Source: DASSUW01 sp963740605 | GTDB lineage: Bacteria > Actinomycetota > Thermoleophilia > Solirubrobacterales > Solirubrobacteraceae | Length of the DNA: 64,000 nt | Direction: 5' to 3' | Assembly: GCA_963740605.1 (NCBI GenBank) | Contig: CAVUFC010000018.1 | Location: 992,001-1,056,000, forward strand | In this document: piece after piece, positions 16,207-24,587 of the stretch | Numbering within the stretch: the first letter of the stretch is position 1 | How the letters are laid out: each line of letters opens with the position of its first letter | Translations under genes and position numbers: made by a program | Notes under the pieces: model-generated | The model's input: the letters and a program-made list of their open reading frames with translations, nothing else | Databases searched by the model: none | Told to the model about the DNA's origin: nothing

Positions 16207-17526
16207 GTGCCGTCCTTCCACGTCACAACGTTCGGCTGCCAGATGAACGAGCACGACTCGGAGCGCATGAAGGGCATGCTCGAGTCGCTCGGCTACACCG
16301 AGACGCCGGAGCGCACCGACGCGGACCTGATCCTCTTCAACACCTGCTCGATCCGCGAGAAGGCCGATGAGCGGTTCGTCTCCCACCTCCACGAGGCCAA
16401 AGCGCTCAAGAAGCGCGATCCGGAGCGGATCATCGGAGTCGGCGGCTGCTGGGCGCAGTCCGTCAAGGAGCAGGTGTTCCGCCAGTTCCCGTTCGTCGAT
16501 GTCGCGTTCGGCCCCGGCCAGGTCCACAAGCTCGCCGAGTTCCTGACCAGCGACAGCCTCACGGCCCAGGGTTTCTTCGAGTTCGAGGGCTTCACCGGCC
16601 ACCTGCCGGCCAAGCGCACGCGCGCGTTCCAGGGCTGGGTGCAGATCTCGGCCGGCTGCAACATGCGGTGCTCGTTCTGCATCGTGCCGTCGACTCGCGG
16701 CCGCGAGGTCAGCCGCCCGCTCGAGGAGCTCGTCGCGGAGATCGAGCTGCTCGCCGCCGACGGGGTCCGCGAGGTCACATTGCTCGGGCAGAACGTCAAC
16801 TCGTACGGGACGCGGCTGCGTCCGCAGAAGCGCCGCTTCTCCGAGCTCCTCACGGCCGTCGACGCGATCGAGGGCATCGACCGCATCCGCTACACGAGCC
16901 CGCACCCCGCGCACATGAGCGAGGACGTCATCCGCGCGCATGCCGAGCTGCCGAGCGTCTGCCGGCACATCCACCTGCCGCTCCAGTCCGGGAGCTCGCG
17001 AATCCTCAAGGCGATGCGCCGTACGTACGACCGCGGCCGCTACATGGACCGCGTCGCGCTGATCCGCGAGCACGTGCCGGACTGCGCGATCACCACGGAC
17101 ATCATCGTCGGGTTCCCGGGGGAGACCGAGGAGGACTTCCTGCAGACGCTCGAGGTCGCCGAGGAGGTCGGGTACGACGGCGCCTTCACGTTCATCTACT
17201 CGCCCCGTCGCGGCACCGAGGCGGCGACCTTCACCGAGGATCTCATCCCGCACGAGACGTCGGTCGAGCGCCTGGAGCGGCTCGTCAAGGTCGTGCAGCG
17301 TCGCGCCAGGGACCGGGCGCAGCGGTTCGTCGGCCGCACACTCGACGTGCTCGTCGAAGGCACATCTCGGACCGACGCCAGCCGCATCCGCGGTCGCACC
17401 AGCCACAACAAGGTCGTGAACTTCGACGGCCTCGCCGACCCGGGGGAGATCGTCCCCGTGCAGATCACCGCCGCGACGAGCCAGACGCTCAGCGGCGAGA
17501 TGTCGCTGCTCGCCCGGGCCGGCTGA
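16207..17526 (+). CDS. miaB: tRNA-2-methylthio-N6-dimethylallyladenosine synthase MiaB
   Basis: The 439-residue protein has the N-terminal MTTase domain with three cluster cysteines (TFGCQMNEHDSE, FNTCSIREKA, GGCWAQ), a radical SAM core with CNMRCSFC, and a C-terminal TRAM domain (GRTLDVLVEGTSR). It adds the methylthio group to i6A37 of tRNAs; miaA, which makes the substrate, is at 22.8 kb. The GTG start lies 24 bases after rny, with a TACCCT box 9 bases upstream. Confidence 0.95.
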   Translation: MPSFHVTTFGCQMNEHDSERMKGMLESLGYTETPERTDADLILFNTCSIREKADERFVSHLHEAKALKKRDPERIIGVGGCWAQSVKEQVFRQFPFVDVAFGPGQVHKLAEFLTSDSLTAQGFFEFEGFTGHLPAKRTRAFQGWVQISAGCNMRCSFCIVPSTRGREVSRPLEELVAEIELLAADGVREVTLLGQNVNSYGTRLRPQKRRFSELLTAVDAIEGIDRIRYTSPHPAHMSEDVIRAHAELPSVCRHIHLPLQSGSSRILKAMRRTYDRGRYMDRVALIREHVPDCAITTDIIVGFPGETEEDFLQTLEVAEEVGYDGAFTFIYSPRRGTEAATFTEDLIPHETSVERLERLVKVVQRRARDRAQRFVGRTLDVLVEGTSRTDASRIRGRTSHNKVVNFDGLADPGEIVPVQITAATSQTLSGEMSLLARAG

Positions 17527-17555
17527 CGCGCAGCAACATCCATCCGACCCGTGTG

Positions 17556-17569
17556 CGAACATATGTTCG
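17556..17569. promoter_or_regulatory. SOS-box-like palindrome (LexA operator candidate)
   Basis: CGAACATATGTTCG is a perfect 14-bp palindrome matching the actinobacterial LexA core CGAAC-N4-GTTCG. It overlaps the candidate ATG (17563) and GTG (17569) starts of the radical SAM gene and lies 29 bases after miaB. Confidence 0.65.
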
Positions 17570-19635
17570 TGCGCTGGGAATCACAGACCGTACACGCCGA
17601 GTTCGACCCGCGGCTCCCGGGCTTCAGCGAGGACGTGGTGGTCCGCCGCTTCGACGCGCCGCAGGCGCTCGACACCCGCTTCCACGAGGTTCGGACCAAG
17701 TCCGCGATCAACCACGTCCCAGAGGCCTCACGCGTCCCGTTCGAGTGGACGGTGAATCCCTATCGCGGCTGTTCTCATGCTTGTCTCTATTGCCAATGGG
17801 GGACTACGCCGGTCCTCACAGGAGACGGCCGAACGCGCAAGCTCGAGGACCTTAGAGTCGGTGACGAGATCATCGGCACGGTCCGCGACGGCACCTGCCG
17901 GCGATACGTCAAGACCGAGGTGCTGGCCCACTGGATGACGATCAAGCCGGTCTGGGCGGTGACGCTGGAGGACGGTACGCGACTGCTCACGAGTGGCGAT
18001 CACCGGTTCCTGTCTGACCGGGGCTGGAAACACGTATGCAATTCCGCGCGGTCCGAGCCAGACCGGCCGCACCTCACGACGAACAACTCACTGCTCGGCA
18101 CCGGCGGCTTCGCCGACCCGCCGCGCCACAACGCCGACTACCGACGCGGGTATCTCTGCGGCTTGATCCGCGGCGACGCTCATCTGAAACGATCCGTGTC
18201 CCCGTACCAGACCAAGCACGCGTTCAGGCTGGCGCTGACCGACTTCGAGGCGTTGCGCCGCGCGCACCTCTTCCTCGACGGGCTCCAGATCCACACCAAC
18301 GAGCGCCTGTTCGCCGCTGCGGCTGGCAGCCACCGCGAGATGCGCTGCATCGTCTCTGGCTCGCGAGCGAGCTACGAGGCGGTCACCGAGCTCATCCGCT
18401 GGCCGACACGCCCGAACATGCAGTGGCGCAAAGGCTTCCTCGCCGGCATCTTCGACGCGGAGGGCTCGTGCAGCGGCGCGGACGCTCTCCGCATCACCAA
18501 CAAGGATGGGCAGATCATCCACTACACGCAGGAGGCGCTCGACCGGCTCGGGTTCGACACCATCGTCGAGCCACCGCGGCCGAACGGCTGCCTCGTGGTC
18601 CGCATTCGCGGCGGCCTCAAGGAGCGGCTGCGGTTCTTTCACCTGACCGACCCGGCGATCACGCGGAAGCGCAGCGTCGACGGCGTGGCACTGAAGTCCG
18701 ACGCGCTGACGAATGTCAGGTCGATCGAGCCACTCGGCATGGAGTTGCCCCTCTACGACATCACGACCGGGACCGGCGACTACATCGCCGATGGCGTGGT
18801 GAGCCACAACTGCTTCGCGAGGCCCACGCACGAGTACCTCGACTTCAACGCGGGGCGCGACTTCGAGAAGGAGATCGTCGTCAAGGTCAACGTGCCCGAG
18901 GTGCTGCGGGCGGAGCTGGCGCGGCCATCGTGGGGCCGACACCACATCGCGATGGGCACGAATACCGACCCGTACCAGTGGGTCGAGGGCCGCTACAAGC
19001 TGATGCGCGGGATCTGGGAGGCGATGCGCGACTTCTCGAACCCGTGCTCGATCCTCACCAAGTCGCCGCTGTTGCTGCGCGATGCCGACCTCCTGTGCGA
19101 GATCGCCGAGCGGACCCAGGTGAGCGCGTGCTTCTCGGTGCCGACGCTGGACGAGAAGGTGTGGCGCGAGACCGAACCGCACACGCCGAACCCGCTCAAG
19201 CGGCTGGAGGCGGTCGCCGAGCTGAACCGGCTCGGGATCCCGACGGGGATCCTGATCGCGCCGCTGATGCCCGGGATCAACGACTCGCCGGAGCAGGTGG
19301 AGCGGATCGTCGCGCTGGCGACCGAGGCCGGTGCTGTCCACATCGGCGGCATCACGCTGTGGCTGCGCGGCTCGGTCAAGGAGATCTTCTTCGACTACCT
19401 GCGCGAGCACCGGCCGGACCTGGTGAAGCGCTACGAGCGGCTGTATGCGCGCGGGGCGTATGTGCCGGCCGACGAGCGGCGGACGATCGAGCGCGCGGCC
19501 GGCGCGCCGTGGGCGAGCCGGTCGTACGCGCAGCGGTTCCGTCACCGGGGCGGAAACGCGATCAGTCGCGGCAGGGCGCCGGGCGCCGAGCGTGAGGAGG
19601 AGGTGAAGCCCGTCGAACAGGCCTCGCTGTTCTGA
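17563..19635 (+). CDS. Intein-containing Rv2578c-family radical SAM protein
   Basis: The precursor is about 690 residues. The host part resembles the spore-photoproduct-lyase-like Rv2578c family: FHEVRTKSAINHVP, CSHACLY/CFARPTHEYLDF forming the CxxxCxxC cluster motif, GTNTDPYQ, SILTKSPLLLRD and the conserved terminal SLF. A 340-residue intein interrupts it right at the third cluster cysteine; removal leaves about 350 residues, the usual family length. The start is uncertain: GTG 17551, ATG 17563 and GTG 17569 are in frame, and the last gives the family's typical short RW-start. An SOS-type palindrome covers the start. The substrate of the family is not known to me. Confidence 0.88.
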   Translation: MFVRWESQTVHAEFDPRLPGFSEDVVVRRFDAPQALDTRFHEVRTKSAINHVPEASRVPFEWTVNPYRGCSHACLYCQWGTTPVLTGDGRTRKLEDLRVGDEIIGTVRDGTCRRYVKTEVLAHWMTIKPVWAVTLEDGTRLLTSGDHRFLSDRGWKHVCNSARSEPDRPHLTTNNSLLGTGGFADPPRHNADYRRGYLCGLIRGDAHLKRSVSPYQTKHAFRLALTDFEALRRAHLFLDGLQIHTNERLFAAAAGSHREMRCIVSGSRASYEAVTELIRWPTRPNMQWRKGFLAGIFDAEGSCSGADALRITNKDGQIIHYTQEALDRLGFDTIVEPPRPNGCLVVRIRGGLKERLRFFHLTDPAITRKRSVDGVALKSDALTNVRSIEPLGMELPLYDITTGTGDYIADGVVSHNCFARPTHEYLDFNAGRDFEKEIVVKVNVPEVLRAELARPSWGRHHIAMGTNTDPYQWVEGRYKLMRGIWEAMRDFSNPCSILTKSPLLLRDADLLCEIAERTQVSACFSVPTLDEKVWRETEPHTPNPLKRLEAVAELNRLGIPTGILIAPLMPGINDSPEQVERIVALATEAGAVHIGGITLWLRGSVKEIFFDYLREHRPDLVKRYERLYARGAYVPADERRTIERAAGAPWASRSYAQRFRHRGGNAISRGRAPGAEREEEVKPVEQASLF
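17791..18810 (+). mobile_element. Intein with LAGLIDADG homing endonuclease
   Basis: The in-frame insert runs from Cys1 (CQWGTTPVLTGDG) to the terminal SHN, followed by Cys+1 of the C-extein. Splicing blocks are visible: block A at the start, block B (LLTSGDHRFL), and block F/G (YDITTGTGDYIADGVVSHN). Between them are two LAGLIDADG-type motifs, LCGLIRGDAHL and FLAGIFDAEGS, so the homing endonuclease looks intact. It encodes 340 residues. Ligation restores CSHACLYCFARP, the radical SAM cluster motif. Confidence 0.9.
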
Positions 19636-19758
19636 ACAACCTGCTGCACGCTCGCACAGCGCGGCGCAGGGCCAGTGCGGCGGGCTCGCTCGTGGCGCGA
19701 GGCTTGCGTGAGGAGCGACACAGACGTGCAATGAACCTGAAACCGGGTACGCAAACGC

Positions 19759-20757
19759 GTGTTGCCCGAACAGATGCCACGCATCCGGAAACCGCATTTC
19801 AACACGCCCGGGAAGGCGCGCAGCCTGACGCTGCAGACGGCGCAGCGCGCTCGCCACGCCAAACGCGAGCTGGTGGTCCTGGTGCCGCTGCTCGCCGTGA
19901 CGCTGTACTTCTACCTCCGCCGCGAGGAGGTGTTCGGCGTCGACACGCCTGTGCGCGTGGGTGCGGCGATCGTGATGGTCGTGCTCGGCTGGGCGCTGGC
20001 GCGCGACCTCGGGCGGTTCACGGCCCCGGCGCTGTTCCGGCGCCTGGATCCCGCGACGGCGGGCACGGTCGGGTTCCTGATCCGCCTGGTGTTCCTGACG
20101 GCGTCGGCGTTGTTCGCGCTGCGGGCCGCGGGGCTGAAGCCGGAGACGCTGGCCGTCGGCGGTGCGATCACCGCGGTCGTGTTCGGTCTCGCCGCGCAGC
20201 AGACGCTCGGCAACTTGATCGCCGGCATGGTGCTGATCTCGGCGCGGCCGTTCAAGGTCGGCGACCGGGTGCGGCTACAGGCCGGCGGGCTTGCGGGCCA
20301 GATCGAGGGCGTCGTGGCCTCGCTCGGGCTCCTGTACACCACGTTCGCGCAGGGCGAGGACTCGATCATGGTCCCGAACAACGTCGTGCTGACGGCGGCG
20401 GTCGTGCCGCTACGGGAGCCGGCGTCGGTGGACCTGCGCGCGCGGCTGCGTCCGGACGTCAAGCCCAGCGACCTCCAGGCACTGCTCGAGCACACGGTGC
20501 GGACGCCGGTGCGGTCTGAGCCGCACATCTCGCTCGAGGAGATCGACCGCGACGAGGTGATCGTGCGGATCGCCGCCACGCCACTGGCCGAGACGGACGG
20601 TCCGCGCCTTGCCGACGAGGTCCTGGCCGCGATCAGCGCCGTCACGCGTGACGTTGAGGACGCCGATGACGACGGGAACGACGACGCGCCGGCCGACGGC
20701 GAACCGGCGGACGACTCGGGCCGCCGCACCAAGGTGACGCAGGGCTACGAGGGCTAG
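19759..20757 (+). CDS. MscS-family mechanosensitive channel
   Basis: The 332-residue protein has three to four TM helices (about 40-140) followed by the MscS pore/beta domain signature (GLAAQQTLGNLIAGMVLISARPFKVGDRV, then NNVVLTAAVV). The C-terminus is a long acidic tail (from about residue 295). Such channels release solutes during osmotic down-shock. Start is GTG 19759 or ATG 19774. Its TAG stop shares bases with the stop of the convergent SDR gene. Confidence 0.9.
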   Translation: MLPEQMPRIRKPHFNTPGKARSLTLQTAQRARHAKRELVVLVPLLAVTLYFYLRREEVFGVDTPVRVGAAIVMVVLGWALARDLGRFTAPALFRRLDPATAGTVGFLIRLVFLTASALFALRAAGLKPETLAVGGAITAVVFGLAAQQTLGNLIAGMVLISARPFKVGDRVRLQAGGLAGQIEGVVASLGLLYTTFAQGEDSIMVPNNVVLTAAVVPLREPASVDLRARLRPDVKPSDLQALLEHTVRTPVRSEPHISLEEIDRDEVIVRIAATPLAETDGPRLADEVLAAISAVTRDVEDADDDGNDDAPADGEPADDSGRRTKVTQGYEG

Positions 20758-21539
20758 CCCCGCTGGCCGTCTTCGACCTGCGTGGCGATCTCGTCCGCCC
20801 CGAGCTTGCGCTGCACGGTCGCGGCGGTCTCGGGCGCGAGGCTCGCGATCGTCGTCCCGATCCGCATCGGCAGCGGGGCCACGTCGACCTCCGAGCGGTC
20901 GTGCTCGATCGCGCTGATGACGGCCTTGGCGACGTCCTCGGGCCGCTTGGTCCCGACGTAGGGCGGCAGCTTGGCGCCGGACTCGTGGAACATCCCGGCG
21001 TCGCGGATGAAGCCCGGGAAGATCGTCGACACCCCGATGCCGCGCGAGCGCAGGTCCGCTCGCATGCCCTGGGCATAGCCGCGGAGGCCGAACTTGGTCG
21101 CGGCGTAGACCGAGGTGCCAACCGTTCCCGCCTTGCCGTTGAGCGAGGAGACGAACACGATCTGGCCGCCGCCGCGCTCGGACATGCCGTCGATCAGCAT
21201 CCGCGCGAGGACCATCGGGGCGCGGAGATTCACGTCGACCAAGCGGTCGATCTCCTCGACCGACGTGTTCTGGATCTTGCGCGACAGCGAGAGGCCGGCG
21301 TTGGCGACGAGGACATCGATCGGCCCGGCGTCGGCCACCAGCCGCTCGACCGCCGCGCGGTCCCCGAGATCGCACGCGATGGCGCGTCCGCCGGTCTCGG
21401 CGGCCAGCGACTCAAGCACGTCGACGCGACGCGCCGTGAGCACGAGCTGCGCGCCGCGCGCGGCCAGCCCGCGCGCGATCGCCTGGCCCAGCCCACCGCT
21501 CGCGCCCGTCACCAGCGCGGTCCGACCCCCGAGATTCAT
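20754..21539 (-). CDS. Short-chain dehydrogenase/reductase
   Basis: From ATG 21539 the protein is 261 residues. It carries the NAD(P)-binding TGASGGLG near the N-terminus, NAG at the end of beta-4, the catalytic Ser in FVSSLNG and YAATK with the catalytic Tyr and Lys. This is a classical SDR; the substrate cannot be told from sequence. The frame stays open upstream of 21539 but that stretch is Arg/Pro-rich and unlike the family, so the ATG is preferred. Confidence 0.88.
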   Translation of the reverse strand: MNLGGRTALVTGASGGLGQAIARGLAARGAQLVLTARRVDVLESLAAETGGRAIACDLGDRAAVERLVADAGPIDVLVANAGLSLSRKIQNTSVEEIDRLVDVNLRAPMVLARMLIDGMSERGGGQIVFVSSLNGKAGTVGTSVYAATKFGLRGYAQGMRADLRSRGIGVSTIFPGFIRDAGMFHESGAKLPPYVGTKRPEDVAKAVISAIEHDRSEVDVAPLPMRIGTTIASLAPETAATVQRKLGADEIATQVEDGQRG

Positions 21540-21633
21540 GGCCCGCAGCCTGGCAGAGAGGGGCACCGCGCGCGCCGCTGAGGCCGTGTGTGGCGCCCCG
21601 GAGCGGTGGGCGCGGTGAGGCGCGGGCGCGCGG

Positions 21634-22797
21634 TCAGGGAAACACGGCGACCGTGGCGGTGAAGCCGTGCAGGAACGACTCGCCGCCGACCGGGCCGATC
21701 TCGCCCGCCGCGAAGAAGCCCGCGGCCGGGGCGCCTGCGAGCTCCTCGGCGACGGCCACCGCGTCATGGTCGCCGCGACCGAACAGTCCGCGACCGCGGC
21801 CGTTGCACGAGAACAGCAGCGCGCCCGCCGGCGTGCGCCCCCCGAGCGCCGCCATCCGGACGCCGAGCGCCTCGCGCAGGTCGCGGTCGGCGCTGGCGGC
21901 GTCGCGCGCGTGCAGCCGCACGACCTGCCCCTCGTGGACGTCCGACGCGACCGCCACCTGACCGGTCGCGGGGTCGGCGCCGACGAGCCCGCGCACGAGG
22001 AAGTCGCCCTGGACGTACTCGGGCTTGTTGCCGTCGACCACGATCCCCATCAGCAGCCCGCCTTGGACCAGGGCGAGGTCGGTGGGCGGAAGCGCTTCGA
22101 TCGTCTCGCGCAGCTTCTCGAGCGCCGGCTTGCCCGCCAGCTCGCGGATGATGTGGCCGTCGGCGGCGGTGATCGTGAGCTCCGGGCCGAGCGGCGCGGC
22201 GCCCTGGGAGACGCACGGGAGAAGCTCGACGTCGTCGAGCCGGACGCCCACGGCGCCCTCTTCGACCACGCGGTCGGCGGCGAACAGCGCGGTGGCGCCG
22301 CCCGCGGTGCGGGCCGACGCGAGGCCGCCGAGCACCGGTACCGCCGGTGCCGCCTGCCCGAGAAAGTGAAGGACGGCGTCGGTGGGGAACGTCGCGGGGT
22401 CGGCGAGCAGGATCACGCCGGCGGCGCCGTCGAGCTCGGGCATCCCGGTGAGGGCGCCGCTGCCCTCGTCGACCTCCTCGACGGTCGCGTGGAACGTCGT
22501 CGCGCCGCCGGTACCGAGATGGGCGGCCCAGACCGCGACTGCCGTGCCGTCCTCGACCTCGCGCCGCGCGCCGATCACGCCGCCGGCGGCGCAACCGACC
22601 AGTTCCTCGGGCGCGAGCGCTTCGAGCACGGCCTCCAGCACCGCTTCCGGCGCCTCCAGGTGCGCGCCGGAGGCGAACACGACCGCCAGGTCGCAGCTCG
22701 CGCCGCCCAGGCCCTCGCGCGCCGTCAATGCCGCCTCGAGCGCGCCCGCGCGCTGATCCGGACTGGTCGACAGACCGGCGCCGATGTGGACGGCCAT
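21634..22797 (-). CDS. FIST domain sensory protein
   Basis: The 387-residue protein matches the FIST N and FIST C arrangement (LVGCAAGGVIGARREVEDG, GVILLADPATFPTDAVL, LGGLASARTAGG, QGDFLVRGLVGADP, LFSCNGRGRGLFG). FIST domains are proposed small-ligand (amino-acid-like) sensors and are often tied to chemotaxis or signalling. There is no output domain, so it may act with a partner. A TATCGT box sits 7 bases before its ATG. Confidence 0.82.
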   Translation of the reverse strand: MAVHIGAGLSTSPDQRAGALEAALTAREGLGGASCDLAVVFASGAHLEAPEAVLEAVLEALAPEELVGCAAGGVIGARREVEDGTAVAVWAAHLGTGGATTFHATVEEVDEGSGALTGMPELDGAAGVILLADPATFPTDAVLHFLGQAAPAVPVLGGLASARTAGGATALFAADRVVEEGAVGVRLDDVELLPCVSQGAAPLGPELTITAADGHIIRELAGKPALEKLRETIEALPPTDLALVQGGLLMGIVVDGNKPEYVQGDFLVRGLVGADPATGQVAVASDVHEGQVVRLHARDAASADRDLREALGVRMAALGGRTPAGALLFSCNGRGRGLFGRGDHDAVAVAEELAGAPAAGFFAAGEIGPVGGESFLHGFTATVAVFP

Positions 22798-22804
22798 GGC
22801 AACG

Positions 22805-22810
22805 ACGATA
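22805..22810 (-). promoter_or_regulatory. Candidate -10 box (TATCGT) for leaderless FIST gene
   Basis: On the minus strand TATCGT is followed by 7 bases and the ATG at 22797. It overlaps by 4 bases the candidate -10 (GATACT, 22807-22812, plus strand) that lies 7 bases before the miaA GTG at 22820. Confidence 0.5.
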
Positions 22811-22819
22811 CTCCGCGCC

Positions 22820-23740
22820 GTGTGCGTCGTCGTCGCCGTCTTCGGGCCGACAGGGGTGGGGAAGACCGCTGTCGCGATCGCGCTCGCTGACCGGCTTCGC
22901 GCGGACGGCGAGGACCCCGTCGCCGTGTCCGCGGACGCGCTGCAGGTCTACCAGGGCCTGGAGACGCTCACCGGCGTGGCGACGCCGCAACAGCAGCAGC
23001 GGCTCGAGCATCGCCTCGTCAGCTTCCTCCCGGTCGACGAGCCGTTCAGCGCCGGCGCGTATGCGCGCCGCGCCCACGCCGAGATCGACGGTCTGCTCGC
23101 ACAGGGACGAAGGCCGATCGTCGTCGGTGGAACCGGCCTGTATCTGCGCGCCGCGCTCGCCGAGCTCGATCTCAGACCGCCCGTGACACGGGCGATCCGC
23201 GACCGCCGGCGGGCGCAGCTGGAGACCGACGGTGCGCAGGCGCTGCACGAAGAGCTCCAACGCCGCGCGCCCGCGGCCGCCGCCGCGGTCGAGCCCACCG
23301 ACGCGCAGCGCATCACCCGCGCGCTCGAGCTCCTCGACGCCGGCCACGAGCCACCCGCGGGCGAGCAGCTGTGGACCACCGACACGCGTCACCCGACGCT
23401 GCTCGCCGGCCTGACGATGGAGCGCGACGCGCTGAACGCGCGGATCGATGAACGCGTCGACGAGATGGTGGCGGCAGGAGCGCGAGACGAGGTCGAGAAC
23501 GCGGCCAACGCCTCCGCCTCCGCCACCGCCCGCAAGGCGCTCGGGTTCGAGGAGCTGCGCGCCAATGACATCGAGGCCATGCAGCGCAACACCCGCCGCT
23601 ACGCCAAGCGCCAGCTCACGTGGATGCGCAAGCTGCCGAACGCCCACCTGATCGACGTCACCGGTCGCGCCCCCGACGACGTCGCCGCCGAGCTGCACGG
23701 CATGATCCGCACGTGCGATTCGAGAAGTGGCAGGCGCTAG
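22820..23740 (+). CDS. miaA: tRNA dimethylallyltransferase MiaA
   Basis: From GTG 22820 the protein is 306 residues, with P-loop GPTGVGKTAVAIALA, SADALQVYQGLETLTG, the IVVGGTGLYLRA motif and the C-terminal RRYAKRQLTWMRK. It prenylates A37 of UNN-reading tRNAs, the step before MiaB. The GTG is preferred over ATG 22796 because the P-loop domain starts right after it and a GATACT box lies 7 bases upstream. The start codon of dapF overlaps its 3' end. Confidence 0.93.
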   Translation: MCVVVAVFGPTGVGKTAVAIALADRLRADGEDPVAVSADALQVYQGLETLTGVATPQQQQRLEHRLVSFLPVDEPFSAGAYARRAHAEIDGLLAQGRRPIVVGGTGLYLRAALAELDLRPPVTRAIRDRRRAQLETDGAQALHEELQRRAPAAAAAVEPTDAQRITRALELLDAGHEPPAGEQLWTTDTRHPTLLAGLTMERDALNARIDERVDEMVAAGARDEVENAANASASATARKALGFEELRANDIEAMQRNTRRYAKRQLTWMRKLPNAHLIDVTGRAPDDVAAELHGMIRTCDSRSGRR

Positions 23741-24534
23741 GCAACGACTACCTGATCATCGAACGGGCGAACCTGCCCGCGCCGCTGACCCCGGACACCG
23801 TCCGCGGCCTGTGCGACCCGCACTTCGGTCCCGGCGCCGACGGCGTGCTCGAGCTCCTGCCGCCCGACGAGCCCGGGTTCGTCGCGCGCGTGCGGATCTT
23901 CAACCCCGACGGCTCCGAGGCCGAGCTGTCGGGCAACGGCGTCCGGCAGGCGATCCTGTACCTGCGCCACCGCGGCTGGACGCAGGCCGATACGTTCAGC
24001 GTCCAGACCGTCGCCGGTGAGATCCGCCCGACGATCACCGGTCCGACGACCTGTCGCGTGGACATGGGCCGCGCGAAGCTGACCTCCAAGGACTATCCCG
24101 GCGGCCCGCCGGACGGGACCGGCGAGATCCGCGGCTACCCGTTCCAGCACGTCTCGATCGGGAACCCCCAGTGCGCGATCCGCATCGAGAGCCGCGAAGC
24201 GCTCGAACAGCTCGAGCTGGAACCGATCGGCCTGCAGATCGAGCACGCCGACCTGTTCCCGAACCGCACGAACGTGTCGTTCTGGCGCGAGCTCGACGCG
24301 CAGACGGTCCGCGCCCGCATCTTCGAGCGCGGCGTGGGCGAGACGCTGTCGTCGGGCACCGGCGCGTCCGGCGCCGCCGTCGCCCACGTCCTGCGCGGCG
24401 GCGACTCACCCGTGACGGTCAAGCTCGACGGGGGAGAGCTCGAGGTGGACGTCGACGAGTCGCTGCACGTCGATCTCACCGGCTGGGCGGTGCCGATCTA
24501 CCAGGGCGAGCTGCTGTCTCATCCAAAGGGATGA
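23713..24534 (+). CDS. dapF: Diaminopimelate epimerase-like protein with both catalytic Cys replaced by Ser
   Basis: The GTG at 23713 lies inside the end of miaA and gives 273 residues with the DapF fold signatures: FEKWQALGNDYLI, GADGVLEL, RIFNPDGSEAE, SIGNPQCAI, and FERGVGET. In Haemophilus DapF, Cys73 and Cys217 are the acid/base pair (CGNGxR and CGSG). Here the aligned residues are Ser73 (LSGNGVRQ) and Ser214 (LSSGTGAS). DapF normally converts LL- to meso-diaminopimelate for lysine and cell wall. Whether this protein epimerises is therefore open; the assignment rests on overall similarity and nearby dapD/C/E. Confidence 0.8.
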   Translation: MRFEKWQALGNDYLIIERANLPAPLTPDTVRGLCDPHFGPGADGVLELLPPDEPGFVARVRIFNPDGSEAELSGNGVRQAILYLRHRGWTQADTFSVQTVAGEIRPTITGPTTCRVDMGRAKLTSKDYPGGPPDGTGEIRGYPFQHVSIGNPQCAIRIESREALEQLELEPIGLQIEHADLFPNRTNVSFWRELDAQTVRARIFERGVGETLSSGTGASGAAVAHVLRGGDSPVTVKLDGGELEVDVDESLHVDLTGWAVPIYQGELLSHPKG

Positions 24535-24587
24535 GACGGACCGCGTAGTTCAACCGCTCGGCCGAGGTCAGAACGCCAGGGCGGACG

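Noticed and set aside
16156..17562. 468-codon frame antisense to miaB
   Set aside because: Composition typical of antisense frames in GC-rich DNA and it lies opposite a fully recognisable miaB.
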